Shown: positions 20,622 through 34,200 of the stretch, in pieces
How positions within the stretch are numbered: the stretch's first letter is position 1
Layout: the number at the start of each line of letters is the position of its first letter
Assembly (NCBI RefSeq): GCF_008831285.2
Contig: NC_045150.1
Coordinates: 1,006,001 to 1,070,000 of the forward strand
DNA length: 64,000 nucleotides
Direction of reading: 5' to 3'
Source: Nymphaea colorata
Taxonomy: Eukaryota > Streptophyta > Magnoliopsida > Nymphaeales > Nymphaeaceae
The notes under the pieces: generated by a model
The model's database searches: none
What the model saw: the letters and a program-made list of their open reading frames with translations, nothing else
Told to the model about the DNA's origin: nothing
Translations under genes and position numbers: made by a program

Positions 20622-22275
20622 GTCTGCTAGGTGATTCTGGACAGTCAATTGCTATCCTATATGCATTACATACACGCACACACCGCGCATTTACACATCT
20701 GTATGAATGAAAATTATTTCACTGTTTTCTGTTGTCTATTAATTTTTACCATCTTACTGTATTATATTGTCAAAAATGATACTTCTGCATCCTGGCAGCA
20801 GAAATTTCGAAAGCATTATTCTTCTTCCAATTATTTGTATGCTGATTTTTTGCTTTCAGTGTCATGTTCTTATCAAACCTTTAATGTTTTAGTTTCATGT
20901 GGGCTGTTCCATGATATCGCAAACTAAATAATCTGTCTTTCCTTCAGATGACTATATATCCTTTTTGTCTCAAGGCTCTAGGATAACTTTAAAACAGTCA
21001 AAGAAATTATGTTTTCTCCGAAATATTTTGGCCTACGAAGTCAGTCCTATATATAAGCAGGAAAAGTTGTCAAAGAAGCCAACATTTAGTTGCCGATTAA
21101 AAATAGAAGTTCTTTACCTTGAATTCCTACAGTCGCCTCGACTTGAACGACCAGCATTTTGTTGGTTTAAGCCGGAGCTTAAAAATCATGTGTAGATGCC
21201 GAAATTTTCGGCTGTTAGATGAAAGGAAACTTGTTTTTCAGACTTACTTCGGGTCCCATCTGTTCTAAGCAATTATTTTGTGGGGACGAACTACCACTGC
21301 TCATCAAACAAAAAGAAATGACCGGACTTCTGACCGGGTTTGCTGCATCCTGCTTTTCTCCGTCTGAATTTGGATTGTGGTAAGCCTTTAAACGATTATG
21401 AAACTTGCTGAAAATGAGGAAGAATGAAAAATGTGGCAAATGCAGGTTCTCGATTGAAAGAATAACTGTTAATTGATAAGTTAAGCAGGCAAGTTCTATG
21501 CTGCTTTGCCATTATGATTATTGGTCTTTAGAGATGTTACCACAGTGATTGTTACCAACTTTTGGCCCTGTAAACGTTTGAGAAGTTCTAGTGTATAGAT
21601 TTCAATGGATGCCAAATGCCTTCTACTCCACATAAAACCCTGCTTTAGATCGCAGCACCCCTTCGGTAACATCAAAATCAGATAACATGTGAAGCGAGTT
21701 GAGTTGAGTTGTGAATCGACCTTTCTTTTTTTTTTTCAAAAAAAAAAGCAAATACTTTAACAGCAGTTAAAAGTTGACGCCTGCATGCCTTCTAGAATTG
21801 GCTAAGCAACGAATCATCGATTCGAATAGACCAATTGAGGCCATTCCGATAACGCCTACACTGAACCACAACCGTAATACCGTATTCGACGCTTGGACCT
21901 ATTGGTGTTTCTCCAATTGGGAGCTGCATCACGAATTGTGCCCCAGGTTATGGGTTATGTGAGGCACAACATCAACATTAAACCGCTGACACACACAGGC
22001 TCACATAAAAACAAACACAGAATTTTACAATCAATTACTCTCGAGTGTCCGCCTGAATAATGGCCTTCGCACAAGGAAAGCTTCCACTCGTAAAGTAGTG
22101 CAAAGAACATGCAAAAAATTCTCAGTAACACAATGACGATCGAGATAATTACGTCCAATTAAGATATCCATTCGGCAACTAGATACTCGGCCAGGACTTG
22201 GTATACCATGTCGGGTAAAAAGCATTTAAAGATCAACAATACAAGCAAGGACACGTGCGTGAAGATTTAGAATTG
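20622..22275. other. Convergent intergenic region between MRS2-like and RBM22-like genes
   Basis: Both genes end here, so the region should hold two 3' UTRs and polyadenylation sites. Open frames at 20631-21195 and elsewhere show no recognisable domain. A pure T-run followed by an A-run (21725-21750) could form a hairpin. Nothing else stands out. Confidence 0.6.
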
Positions 22276-25200
22276 CTAGGCCTGATATTGCTGGGGAGGA
22301 GGAGGAGGTGGTGGTGGTTGGGGAGGCAGCGTAGATTGGTATGGAGGGTATTGTGGATAGGGTGGCGGCATAAAGCCATAAGGTGGATAGAATGGCGGGT
22401 ACGGGCCATGTTGAGGCGGTGGCGCTTGATATGGATAATGAGAACCATCTGGGGGCCTGAAAGATCCTTGTGGTGGTGCATGCTGCTGTTTCTGTTTGTC
22501 CTGTCCTTCTGCCGATCCACTTGATGTGCTGCTGCTTGCTTCTTGAGAAGTAACAAGGGCCCCCATCCTCTGAGGATCCATCGATGGGTAAAATGTCCTT
22601 TCTGGGGGGAGTGGAGCTGGTATGTTGAAATATGGCAAGGGAACGTGATCCTGAGTACCTGGAGGCTGAAGCTGTTGATTTTGCTGTTGAGATACCACTG
22701 ATCTTGGAAGCATACCACCATGGGCCACCACTCCTTGTTTTGCAGCATCATCATCTTGGGATTCTGATTCCGGCTTTGGTGCCTGAGGCTTTCCCCACAT
22801 CAGCTTCAGCCTTACCCCTTTTATGACAAGCTTGTTTGATAGTTCTTCTGCTGCTTTTTCGGCACCTTCCCTGGTTGTGTATGTAACAAAAGCACATGCC
22901 CTTTGAAGAACCAACCTTATCGATTCAATCTCACCAAATGCGTAGAAATTGTCTTTCAAGTCTTGTTCTGAAATACGAGGATCCAGCCCACCAACATATA
23001 GTGTCCTTATACTCTCATCTTCAGGAGGAACAAGAGATGGCATTTCTCCTGCCTTGTTCAAAAGCTTGAGTGCAACTGGATCGTTCACTCTGTCAACATT
23101 AAGCAACACAGAAAAAAAGTTGAAGGAAAAGCCCAATCTTGTGCAACTAATAGAAAACAAAAGAAACAGCCAAGTCAATATCTCTTTTCAAGGTTATCCA
23201 TGTATACTGAAAGCACAACTGCACAAATATGGTAGAAATTAGATAGAGGCCTGATTTGGATTAATAAGGAAAACCAACTAGCAATGAAATGTCAACAAGT
23301 GCAGGCATACACACCCATAGTAACGGTCTTTAATGTTCTGCTGTGACAATTCTCCAGTTATCGGCATCTCATGGCGATAAGGACATTCAGCACCTCTTGT
23401 GCATTCACCTCTTACATAGAAACTACAAACATGTGCTCTATTCCTTTTATAATATGGTGTCGTCCTCTGAAGTTTCAATATAGTGTCATTTGGACGTGCT
23501 TTGCCATAGGAGGATTCATAATCAATACCAGCTCTAGCCTGAAAAAATGAATCGGTCGATTTAAGGCAAACACTGTTGAACGAGGAAAAATTATACAACA
23601 AACATGTAATGTAACCTTATGTGCATGGCAAGTACAAGCAACTATGCAAGGAAAGATGACCTGTCTATAAAGATGAAGGCAGTATCTTAGTTGTCAAGGT
23701 GCTCAGGCCTGGGCACCAGGCAGCATCTAGCGCCTAGCCAAAAAAGGTGACCTTTTTTTGGCTTTTTAATTATGTCAACCATTACATAATAAAATTACGT
23801 AGTGACTGACTGAACTGTAAGCTTCCATTCCAAGTAAAACTTGAAAAACTGTTCTGTTATGTTTTGACTAAATGGTTATACTTTGTAAGTAGAGAAAAAA
23901 AGTAGACATGAAAAACTATTCTGTTCTTGTTTACATGACAGATTAACAGTACGTTTCCTGCTTGTTTACATCTTGGAAAACTCTGCTGTTCTGTTCTAGC
24001 TGATGCCTTAGTTTGATACACAAAAGAAAACATGTCATTCTTGTTTACATACTGGACAATGCCTGCATTTCTTATAGACTGCTTCAGTTATAGATCTCAG
24101 ACTATTTCATCTGAATCATTTCAAACAAAAATCATATCAAATCAGTACATATAATAGACATTACAAGTTTACGACAAATTGTACATATAACACACAAAAC
24201 ACCCTCACAAATGAAAAAATAAATATGTATTCAGGTTGCAAAAGTGAGGTCCGCACATATTTGCCTGATTACTAGATATGCACTAAACAAGAGAAACTAG
24301 TGGACTTTTTACCATAAACCTAGGTTTTAAGTTTTTAACATGGGTAAGAAGGCTGGAATAGGTTCCACAAAATATGTTTTAGAGCACATAAGATATATAC
24401 AGAAATTCATTGGTTTTATAGAATATGTACTTAACATATCGCTGGAACTTCCACTTGATGAGTTGGTATAGAATATGTAATTAACGTACAACAAACTGTA
24501 CTTAAAGAACAAAAATTATACAATATAACTGCATATAAAATAAGAATATCCGGTATAACAGTGTACAATAAAATTACAAGATTTAATTTGAAGCAAAGAC
24601 GTGTGGACTCACACCTAGGCGTGGAGCCGTGGACTAGTCCAAGCCTTAACAACTAAGGGCAGTATACAGTTTAATTAAATGCAAACACCTAAAAATATGT
24701 ATTGAGACATGTTAAAATAGATGTAATGGGGAACCGGGTCCATTTCTGGACCCGGTCCCATGGGGCACGGGTACCGAGGCCGGCTCGGTACCCTAGGCGG
24801 CATTCTTCTCTCCCTCCTATATAATCTTCACTTAAGTGTAATTGAGTGATTAAGTGAAAGTATTTTCTCTCTCCTAGGGTTGCGGTGTGCACCTAGGTCA
24901 GAGCTTCCCGTGGTTTTTTCCTCTTTCTGAGGTTTTTCCACGTATATCGTGTGTTCCTCTCTTCTTCTTTCGTGTGTTGCATGTTTCTACATGGTATCAG
25001 AGCCGTGAGATCGTTCGGCTTCGTCTCGTCTTTTCGTAGTCGCCCTTGCACCGCAGCCGCCTGCGCCGTTAGGGTTTCCCGTGCCGCCGCCATTGGGATC
25101 TTCTGCGCCGCCGCCGTCAGACGATCCAGCGCCGCCGCCTGTTGCCGCTTGTGACTTCCGCTGCCGTGGGTGTCTCCTTTTCCGCCGTCGGTCGATCCAG

Positions 25201-28200
25201 CGCCATCCCATCTTTCCGCTGCCGTGGGTGTCCAGCGCCGTCACGTCTCTGCGTCGCCGCCGTCGGGCAATCCAGCGCCGTCGCCGACACCTAAGGTTCC
25301 GGGTGGTGCTGGTGTTTCAGCCGCCGCCGTGCTGTCTTGTTGCTGCCTGGGGTTGTGTCTGACTTGACTGCTTGTGATGGCGGAAGAGCTTGCACCTAAA
25401 AGTGATATGGCCTTTGACGCGGGCAGCGCTCCCAAGAGCGAGATCTTGCCGGTTCAGGTCACGCCCATTCGTCTGACTAAAGACAATTATCTCTCTTGGT
25501 CTGCTGCTCTCGAGATTGGGATAACGAGCCGTGGTCGTCTTTCCTATATCACAGGCGACAAACCGGCACCCAGCAAAACTGATCCTCAATGGGCGACGTG
25601 GGTGTTGGAAGACAGTCAGGTTAAGGTATGGATCATCAGCTCTGTGTCCGCTGATATTCAGCCTCTTATTCTGCAGAAGCCGACTTCGTTTGATATGTGG
25701 ACTGTGCTTGCAAGGATGTATGGTCGCAAGAAAAGGGTTCTGCGTACGTATCAGATTAAACGCAGTATTTATTCTCTGAAACAGGGTGACCTGTCTGTTG
25801 CCTCCTTCTATGCAGCCCTGAAAACTAAGTGGGAGGAACTTGATTATCATGTGAATGATAACTGGGACTGTGGTTCTGATCATGCTCGGTACTGGGAAAA
25901 GGAATGGATGGACCGGACATTCCTCTTCCTTGGAGGCTTGCGTGATGAGTTTGAATCCATTCGGAGTCAAATTCTCAACTGTGATGATATTCCTGGAATA
26001 GAAAATCTTTATGCCAGAGTGGAATCCGAGGAACAAAGGCGTCAAGTGATGCAAATTGACCCCAGTCACGAGACTGGTCCCTCGGCCTTTGTTAGCCGTT
26101 CTTCTGTGTCTGGACCACGCCCTGTTAGGCGATGTACACATTGTCACAAATCAGGACATTCTGTTGATTTCTGTTGGGATCTTCACCCTGAGAAGAGACT
26201 TGTTCGTGGTCGCCCTCCGTCTAGTCGGCGAGGTCCTCTTGTGCAGGACTCAACTCCGAGTGGTTCTTCAAGTGGTGAAAAATCAAGGCTTTCCCCTGAT
26301 CAAATCAAGGAACTACAAGCTTACATCAGTCGCCTTTCTACTACGTCAGAGGACACATCTACGTCTGACGGAGCTAAATTAGCTCAGGCCCTTGTTGCTA
26401 CAAGTGATCAAGGTAATTCCTCTCCCGGTGATTGGATTGTTGACAGTGGGGCTACTCATCATATGACCGGGGACCCTAAGATGTTTCAAGAATACAAGTT
26501 GACTTCTGGGCAGCAGCGTGTTTCTATGGCTGATGGTTCTTCTATTTCTGTGGCTGGAAAAGGGAGTTTCTCATTACTGAACAAATATTGTCTTCATAAT
26601 GCCCTGCATGTTCCTAATATTCCCGTGAATTTGTTATCTGTCAGCAGTATTACCAAAGAGCTAAACTGTAATCTAATATTCTCTGCTGATCGTTGTTTAC
26701 TGCAGGACTTGGGGACGGGGCAGAAGATTGGGATTGGTTCGGCTATTGATGGTCTCTACAGAATGCCAGTACAGGTTGCCTCTGCTTTGATTTCAGCCAC
26801 CAGTGGACATTATCTGACGTGGAGGACAGATCCGCTATTATGCGCTGGCACGAGAGACTTGGTCATCTTCCTTTTCAGCTGATTAAACAATTGTTTCCTA
26901 AGATGTTTCGGTCTGTTTCTTTGGACACCTTCGCCTGTGAAGTGTGTCAGTTGTCTAAGCATGTTAGGGCCTCGTACCCTATTTCGTTCAATAAAACCAC
27001 CCGTCCTTTTGCTTTGGTTCACTCTGATGTTTGGGGTCCTTCGGGAGTGCCCACCGGTCGTGGTTTTCATTATTTCATGACTCTTATCGATGACTACTCT
27101 CGTTGTACGTTCGTGTACTTGTTGAAAGAACGTAGTGAGGTTCCCGGCATTGTCAAAAACTTCGTTGCATTTGTTGAAACTCAATTCCAAACCCCTGTTC
27201 AGACCCTTCGTACTGACAATGCTCGAGAGTATGTCTCCCTATCCTTTGATGACTTCTTGCGAAGCAAGGGTATTATACATGAAACATCCTGTAGCCATAC
27301 ACCTCCTCAGAATGGCGTGGCTGAAAGGAAGAACCGTCATTTGTTAAATGTCACCCGGGCCATTATGTTTCAACGTCATGTCCCTAAGCGGTACTGGGGT
27401 GATGCACTTCTCACTAGTGCTCATCTCATTAACCGTATGCCTACTCGTGTGTTGAATGGTCATTCCCCTTCTTCTGTTTTGTGGCCTAATCAGAGTCCCT
27501 GGCCTTTGACCCCTCGGGTGTTTGGGTGTGTTTGTTTTGTCCATGATCATAGTCCCACTCTCAAGAAACTTGATCCTCGGTCCATCAAAGCGGTCTTTTT
27601 GGGGTATTCCTCCACTCAGAAGGGATACAAGTGTGTTGACCCTAGCACTTCCAGAGTCTATGTCTCCAGGGATGTTACCTTTCATGAACACGAGGCATAC
27701 TTTCCTGCGAATCCTCTTCAGGGGGAGTGTTTAGGTGAGAGAGTGGACGAGTATTCTTCGCATCAGTTGATTCAGTTCACAGATTTCTTGGATTACACGG
27801 CTAGTTCTCCGAGTGTGCGTGTGGTTGACACAGTCAGTGAGGACAGAGACAGTCAGATGGAAGGGGGCCCTGTGGAAGAACAGTCCCGTGATCATTTGTT
27901 TGGTCAGGTATACACCAGGAAGAAGAATGATGTGATGGAGGTTGTTGATGTTACCAATCCCGATCTTGTGAGCTCCCCGAATGATCCAAGTCCAATGAAT
28001 GAAGATCTTCCCATAACCCTACGCAAAGGCACCAGGTCATGTACTTCTCACCCTATTCAGAGATTTGTCTCGTATGCTAAACTCAGTAAAGACTACAAGT
28101 GCTTTATTACCTCTTTATCTATGGCTGTTATTCCCAGGTCAGTGGAGGATGCCAGGGAGGATCCCAAATGGCTACAGGCCATGACAGAGGAGATGGACGC

Positions 28201-31200
28201 CCTGGCAAAGAACAATACGTGGGAGGTTGTTGATATTCCTAATGGAACTCACTTAGTTGGTTCCAAGTGGGTGTTTACTGTGAAGTACAAACCTGATGGC
28301 ACTGTAGAACGCTATAAAGCTCGTCTTGTTGCAAAGGGGTTTAGCCAGAAATATGGGATTGACTATCTTGAGACGTTCGCTCCCGTTGCTAAACTGAAGA
28401 CAGTAAGGGTCATCTTAGCTCTGGCAGTACAAAAGAAGTGGAGCATGGACCAACTTGATGTCAAGAACGCCTTCTTGAATGGTCACCTTGAGGAAGAAGT
28501 CTATATGAGCATGCCGCCTGGATATGCGCAGAAAGGAAAGTGTTGTTATCTCAAGAAAGCATTGTATGGCCTCAAGCAGTCCCCTAGAGCGTGGTTTGAA
28601 AGACTAAGGGTTGTGATGAAGACTAATGGATATAAACAGGGAAATGGTGATCACACCCTCTTCATCAAGCAGAGAAATGGTCTGGTGAGCCTCCTACTAG
28701 TATATGTTGATGATATGATTGTCACAGGTGATGATGAAGAAGAAAAAAGGAAGATGAAAGAAACGTTAGCTGCTGAATTTGACCTCAAAGATTTGGGTAA
28801 ACTGAGGTATTTTTTGGGAATTGAGATTGCTAGATCTGAGACTGGTCTTGTTATGAGCCAACGGAAATACACTTTGGACCTTCTAAAAGAGACAGGTAAA
28901 CTGGGATGCAGGCCCTTTCTTACTCCAATGGAGTCTGGCACAAGGATAAGTATCAAAACTGGGATGATCTTGGATGAGGAAGGAAAAGGGAGGTATCAGC
29001 GGCTGGTTGGTAAACTCATTTATCTCACCCTTACTCAGCCCGGATATTACGTATGCTGTGGGGGTGTTAAGTCAGTTTATGCATGCTCCTACTGATTGTC
29101 ATTGGAAAAGTGCTGAAAGAGTATTGGGATACTTAAAGAATGACCCAGGGAAAGGACTGCTCTATACTCGGCAAAGTCAACTCAGTATTGAAGGATACTC
29201 TGACGCCGACTGGGCAGGTTGCACAGATACTAGAAGGTCTACCACAGGATACTGCATCTTTCTTGGAGGTAACCTGGTGGTATGGAGAAGTAAAAGACAA
29301 GAAGTTTGTTCCAGGTCCAGTGCTGAGGCTGAATACAGGGCGGTTGCCATGGGGGTTACAGAAATGCTATGGCTCAAAATTCTGTTAGCAGATATTGGGG
29401 TGAAAATGGAAGAGAAGATGAGGATGTATTGTGACAACAAGTCGGCTATTAACTTGGCAAACAATCCAGTCTTGCACGACAGAACCAAACATGTGGAGAT
29501 CGATCGCCATTTCATACGGGAACGCATAGATTCTAAGGAGTTGATCCTGCCCTACATGAAGTCTGAAGATCAAGTTGCTGATGTTTTAACTAAGTCTTTA
29601 TGTACATCTCAATTTGAGAAAAATGTTAGCAAGCTTGGCATGTTTGACATGTATGCCAAGCTTGAGGGGGAGTGTTAAAATAGATGTAATGGGGAACCGG
29701 GTCCATTTCTGGACCCGGTCCCATGTGGCACGGGTACCGAGGCCGGCTCGGTACCCTAGGCGGCATTCTTCTCTCCCTCCTATATAATCTTCACTTAAGT
29801 GTAATTGAGTGATTAAGTGAAAGTATTTTCTCTCTCCTAGGGTTGCGGTGTGCACCTAGGTCAGAGCTTCCCGTGGTTTTTTCCTCTTTCTGAGGTTTTT
29901 CCACGTATATCGTGTGTTCCTCTCTTCTTCTTTCGTGTGTTGCATGTTTCTACAAGACACATAAAGACAAATATGGATACTGTTGAACGTATGAAACCAT
30001 GAGCAAAACAAGTTCTTTTTACCTATCATTTGATTACTCACACTAACCCTAAAGATGTCATCCATATTATTTGCTTCGTAGGAAATGAGCTTTGAACTAC
30101 ATGATGATGATGTAAAGAATTCAGCTGGTTGTTCAAGTGCTTTGAAAATCAAAGGCCCATTGGCAGCATAAAAATATAATGACAATTTCATATATGGTAA
30201 ACAATAACACACAAAATTCATCTGCATAATCAGGATGAATCCTCAATGGTTCCATAACTTCAAAAGCACCAAATATTTTCTGGAGGTAGACAGTGTAATG
30301 TAAATTGTTTACCTGTAACTACTCAACACTAAGCAAAACAACATTTGATATTAAAACCACACAAAATGCATCCAAATAATCAGACTCAGCAGATCACCTC
30401 CACAGTTGCATATGAAAGCACTAAATACTTCCAGAATATGCACAGTTAATGTAAACCGTTTATTTAAAGATACAACATCTTGAAGGTAAGGCACGGATAG
30501 TATAAAAGCTTTATGTTGTTCCCTTGTTCTTTATGATCAATATATATAACTTCCACCTGACATGATTGTATTGGATCCAAGGGACGTAGTGACACATACA
30601 AGATGCAATCCACTTATTTCCTGGTGATCACTTATTCTCTGGTCATTGTTTGTGATTAGCCCTTATTAGGAATCTATGTCTTACAGAATAAACATATCAT
30701 GGCATCAATATGTTAGAGATTGGAACTTCATAAGGCAGGGTACACCTACTTCCGCTTCTCTCTTACACATATTTATAGATCTGAAAGGGATATAGCTATT
30801 TTCGCCATATTAGAACTCAGATAAACCAACCATCTACATTGTTCAAAGGTCCCTTGCTTCTTCACCCACTTCTCCATTTGTTCTTCGTTCCTATCATTTT
30901 CTCCTTTTCTTTGTTACCTTTCTTCCTCTTTGCTAGGACCCAAGTTTTTGTAACTTCTTTCTCTTTGCTTCAATTTCCAAGGTATTACCATCTAGCTATA
31001 TTTAAAATCAAAGAATGAGGATATTTCAATCTCTCTTTTTTCTCTAGTTATGTTCCATGGTATCCCATGCCATCTTTGTAGTCAAAACCCCAATTACTTC
31101 TTGTCAACCAACCTCTCTTGTCAAGCTAGTGATTAGTTGGTCACACTAGTTAACCTAATCGTTGACCAACCAAATATTTCAATCTCTCTCTTTTTATCTA

Positions 31201-34200
31201 GTTCTTATGTTCCACGGTATTTCATGCCATCTTTGTAGTCAAAACCCCGATGACTTGTCAACCAACCTCTATTGTCAAGCCAGTGATTAACTCCGTGAGT
31301 GTGTGTCTTTGTATGTGTATATATGTGTGTGTGATCCTATGTTACATTTTTATAATTTTGTATAATAATTTATTTATTTATTTCTGGCCAATCAACTTGG
31401 AGAAAGTCGAACCTAGTCCCAACTAGCCCCTTCTGGTGTGTGTCCATGTGTCTCTCTCTGTGTGTGTGTGTGTGTGTATGTTCGTGTGGATCCTTTGTCA
31501 CATTTTTTATATCTATTTTTGTACAATAATTTATTTATTTATTTCTAGCCAATCAATTTGGAAATTCTGTGAGTGTGTAATGTGTATATGCCAGTGTTGT
31601 ACGTATCGTACGAAACGGGGCCGTATCGTACGATACGTATCGTATCGTTTACAAAATACAATACATATCATATTGTATGAAACGTACGATACATGCCCCT
31701 GTATCATACGATACGGGCTGATTTCAAAAAAAAGGGCTCAAAGTCCCCTTTTTCGAGTTTTTTTTTTATAAAAACCCACCCCTTCTTCATTTTTAACCTA
31801 GAGATTGTACCGCCTTAGAGGGAAATCATCGATTTCCATCGTAAAATCATCGATTTTCATCATGAAATCATCTATTAAACCATGGATTTGTGCGTGGGTG
31901 GCTGATTCCCATTGGGAGGAAAGGGTTTTTTTTTTAAATCATGAAGATGAAGAAGAAGAAGAAGAAGAAGAAGATGGAGATGAGGATGAAAATGAATATG
32001 ATGAAGATTATAAATCTATGGTTATGAAATTATTATATAAATTATGTAATTGTTGACTTGTGATTTCTAGATTGATATTGTTATGAATTTTGATGTTTAC
32101 GAATGATGAACCGTAACTTTATAGCAATAATAAGTCTATTATTCTGTAAAATATGTTTTTTGTGAAGAACATATTATTCTTGATTTTTACTGATTTTTTA
32201 ATAATTTTTTCGATTTTTTCCTATTTTTTCTGATTTATTTAAAAAAATGATATGGTTACAATATGTTACAATACGGCATATCTTAGAGCCAGACCGATAC
32301 GGCTTACGATACGCTTTTTACAACATTGGTATATGCACTCCTTTGTTACATTTTTTGTATTCTGCATAATAATTTATTTATTTATTTCTAGCCAATCAAC
32401 TTGGAGAAACTTGAACCTAGTCCCAAGACTCCCAACTAGCCCTTTACAGGAACTTATTTGACATCAACACATGTTCATAATGAGCAGCTCAGTTGTTTTC
32501 TAATTCGGTGAGTCTCATCCTCCCATCCCATGGAATATATTGTAGCAAAAATATTAGGAATATGTAACCTCGTCCATCACCTCCCCACCCCCAACAGATA
32601 AATAAAACCCCCAGAGACAGGTTTATTGGTCAAAGTTCAGAAATTTGAAGCCCAAGTTTATTGGTTAAATCTCATATATATCAATGCCAAACAAGCTTTC
32701 TATCTGCTTATTTAATAGTTTTGCAGTAACCATAAGTCCACAACCAAAAGCTTAACAATCATGAGAGTCTGAGACCTTCACCCTATTTAAACACGATACC
32801 AGAATTCACAAGAAATGCGATCAGGCCCACTTAGGCTAATTAAGATTGAAATGACCTAATCAAGCTTTAAGAGATTTTGCAAATAAAATGATATTAGAGC
32901 AATGGAAAGAAGTAAAAAATTAATAACTTTAGCAGATTCAAGCTACTATATCAAAGAGCAATAAAAAAATGTTTAGTGCAAAGTCACAATCATTAAAGGA
33001 AAAGGTTGGGGATATGGATACTTAGCCATCCTTAATCAACAGTAATCTAAACATTTCATACTAAGCTCGTACAAAAGAACAAGATCCTCAAATAAGAAGT
33101 TGAAAAGAAGATAACTGAACTAGTGAATTTGGTTAATTTTGACAGATAGCATTAGGCAATATTGCTAAGAGAAACAAAACGAAAACGTGAAAGATTTTGT
33201 AAAACAAACCTTGCGATCATGTTCCTCTGCAAAGTATTCCCTATTCACATCACTTCTTGGTATAGAATCATTTGAACCTATAGCCAAAGCTGTATCTCGA
33301 ACTTGCACAGGTAGACCATACTCGAGGTCCAGCAGGCACACCTGGCACACATTTTTAAGTTTGCTGCATGTTTGACAAATTTCAGTCTTCTTATATCTTG
33401 CATCTCGGCCAGGTCTCCATCTGAAAACCGTGAAAGGCCTTGTACAGATTTTGCATTCCTTATCATAGTCTGCCTTTGTCTGCAGATACACAAGATTACA
33501 ATTGAGCATCTACTTTCCAAATCCAATCGTGGTAAATGGTAATCAATGCAAATTCTTAACAATTTTATCAACCATAAGTATTTGGGAAGAAAAGGTATGA
33601 TACCCACATGAATCCACTTAACTGTCAAAGCCATGAAGATAAATAGGTGGAGGACAGACACAGAAGAAGCATTAACGCAATTATGCTCCAATAGATGGAA
33701 CAGAGCAACAGAGATGCAGTAATAACATTTTAAAGATGAAATCCTGACAGGTTTCCTAGAACCACTTTAAATATATACAAAAAGTCATAAACCCAAAAAA
33801 TAAATCTAAATAAAACACACAGGCAAGAACATGATTTAAAAGATATATAAAATTAGAATGTGATTATTATCTAGAACAAAGACAGCAGCAGCTCAACATG
33901 AGGACATTCGTGGAGTATAATGGACCAGACCAGACAAGGTGCATCGAATTTAAAAAGCTTATTGGAAGACTACTATTCAGAATTTCACATGATTAGAATC
34001 ACCAGGCTTTTGAAGGATGATAAAATCAATAATTAGTAAAAACATCCTGTTTCACTGACCCTTAGGCATTTAATAACTCAGAAAAATCTTTGATACCTTA
34101 AACTGCATTTCACCAAGTACAAGAAACATAAACTAGCAAATCCAACCAGTCAGAGAATGATTATACTTGTGGAAAACAAATGCAGAAGCATTGGCAACTT

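Larger units (their letters stand above)
24710..29954 (+). mobile_element. Near-intact Ty1/copia LTR retrotransposon (copia-B)
   Basis: It is 5245 bp with a 5-bp target duplication AGACA (24705-24709 and 29955-29959). The 282-bp LTRs differ at one site (24763 G versus 29726 T). Primer site TGGTATCAGAGC is at 24992-25003. The polyprotein is related to that of copia-A along its whole length, including the same LEGEC end reading into the LTR, but it has two frameshifts. It lies in intron 2 of the RBM22-like gene, antisense to that gene. It is young, slightly older than copia-A, and probably not able to move by itself. Confidence 0.96.

Noticed and set aside
22255-22524. Plus-strand frame rich in Trp and Arg opposite the RBM22-like gene
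   Set aside because: It is a shadow of the proline-rich tail of that gene on the other strand.
31805-32056. Acidic 83-aa frame inside the hAT-like element
   Set aside because: Most of it is a GAA/GAT repeat. No transposase, BED or dimerisation motif is present.
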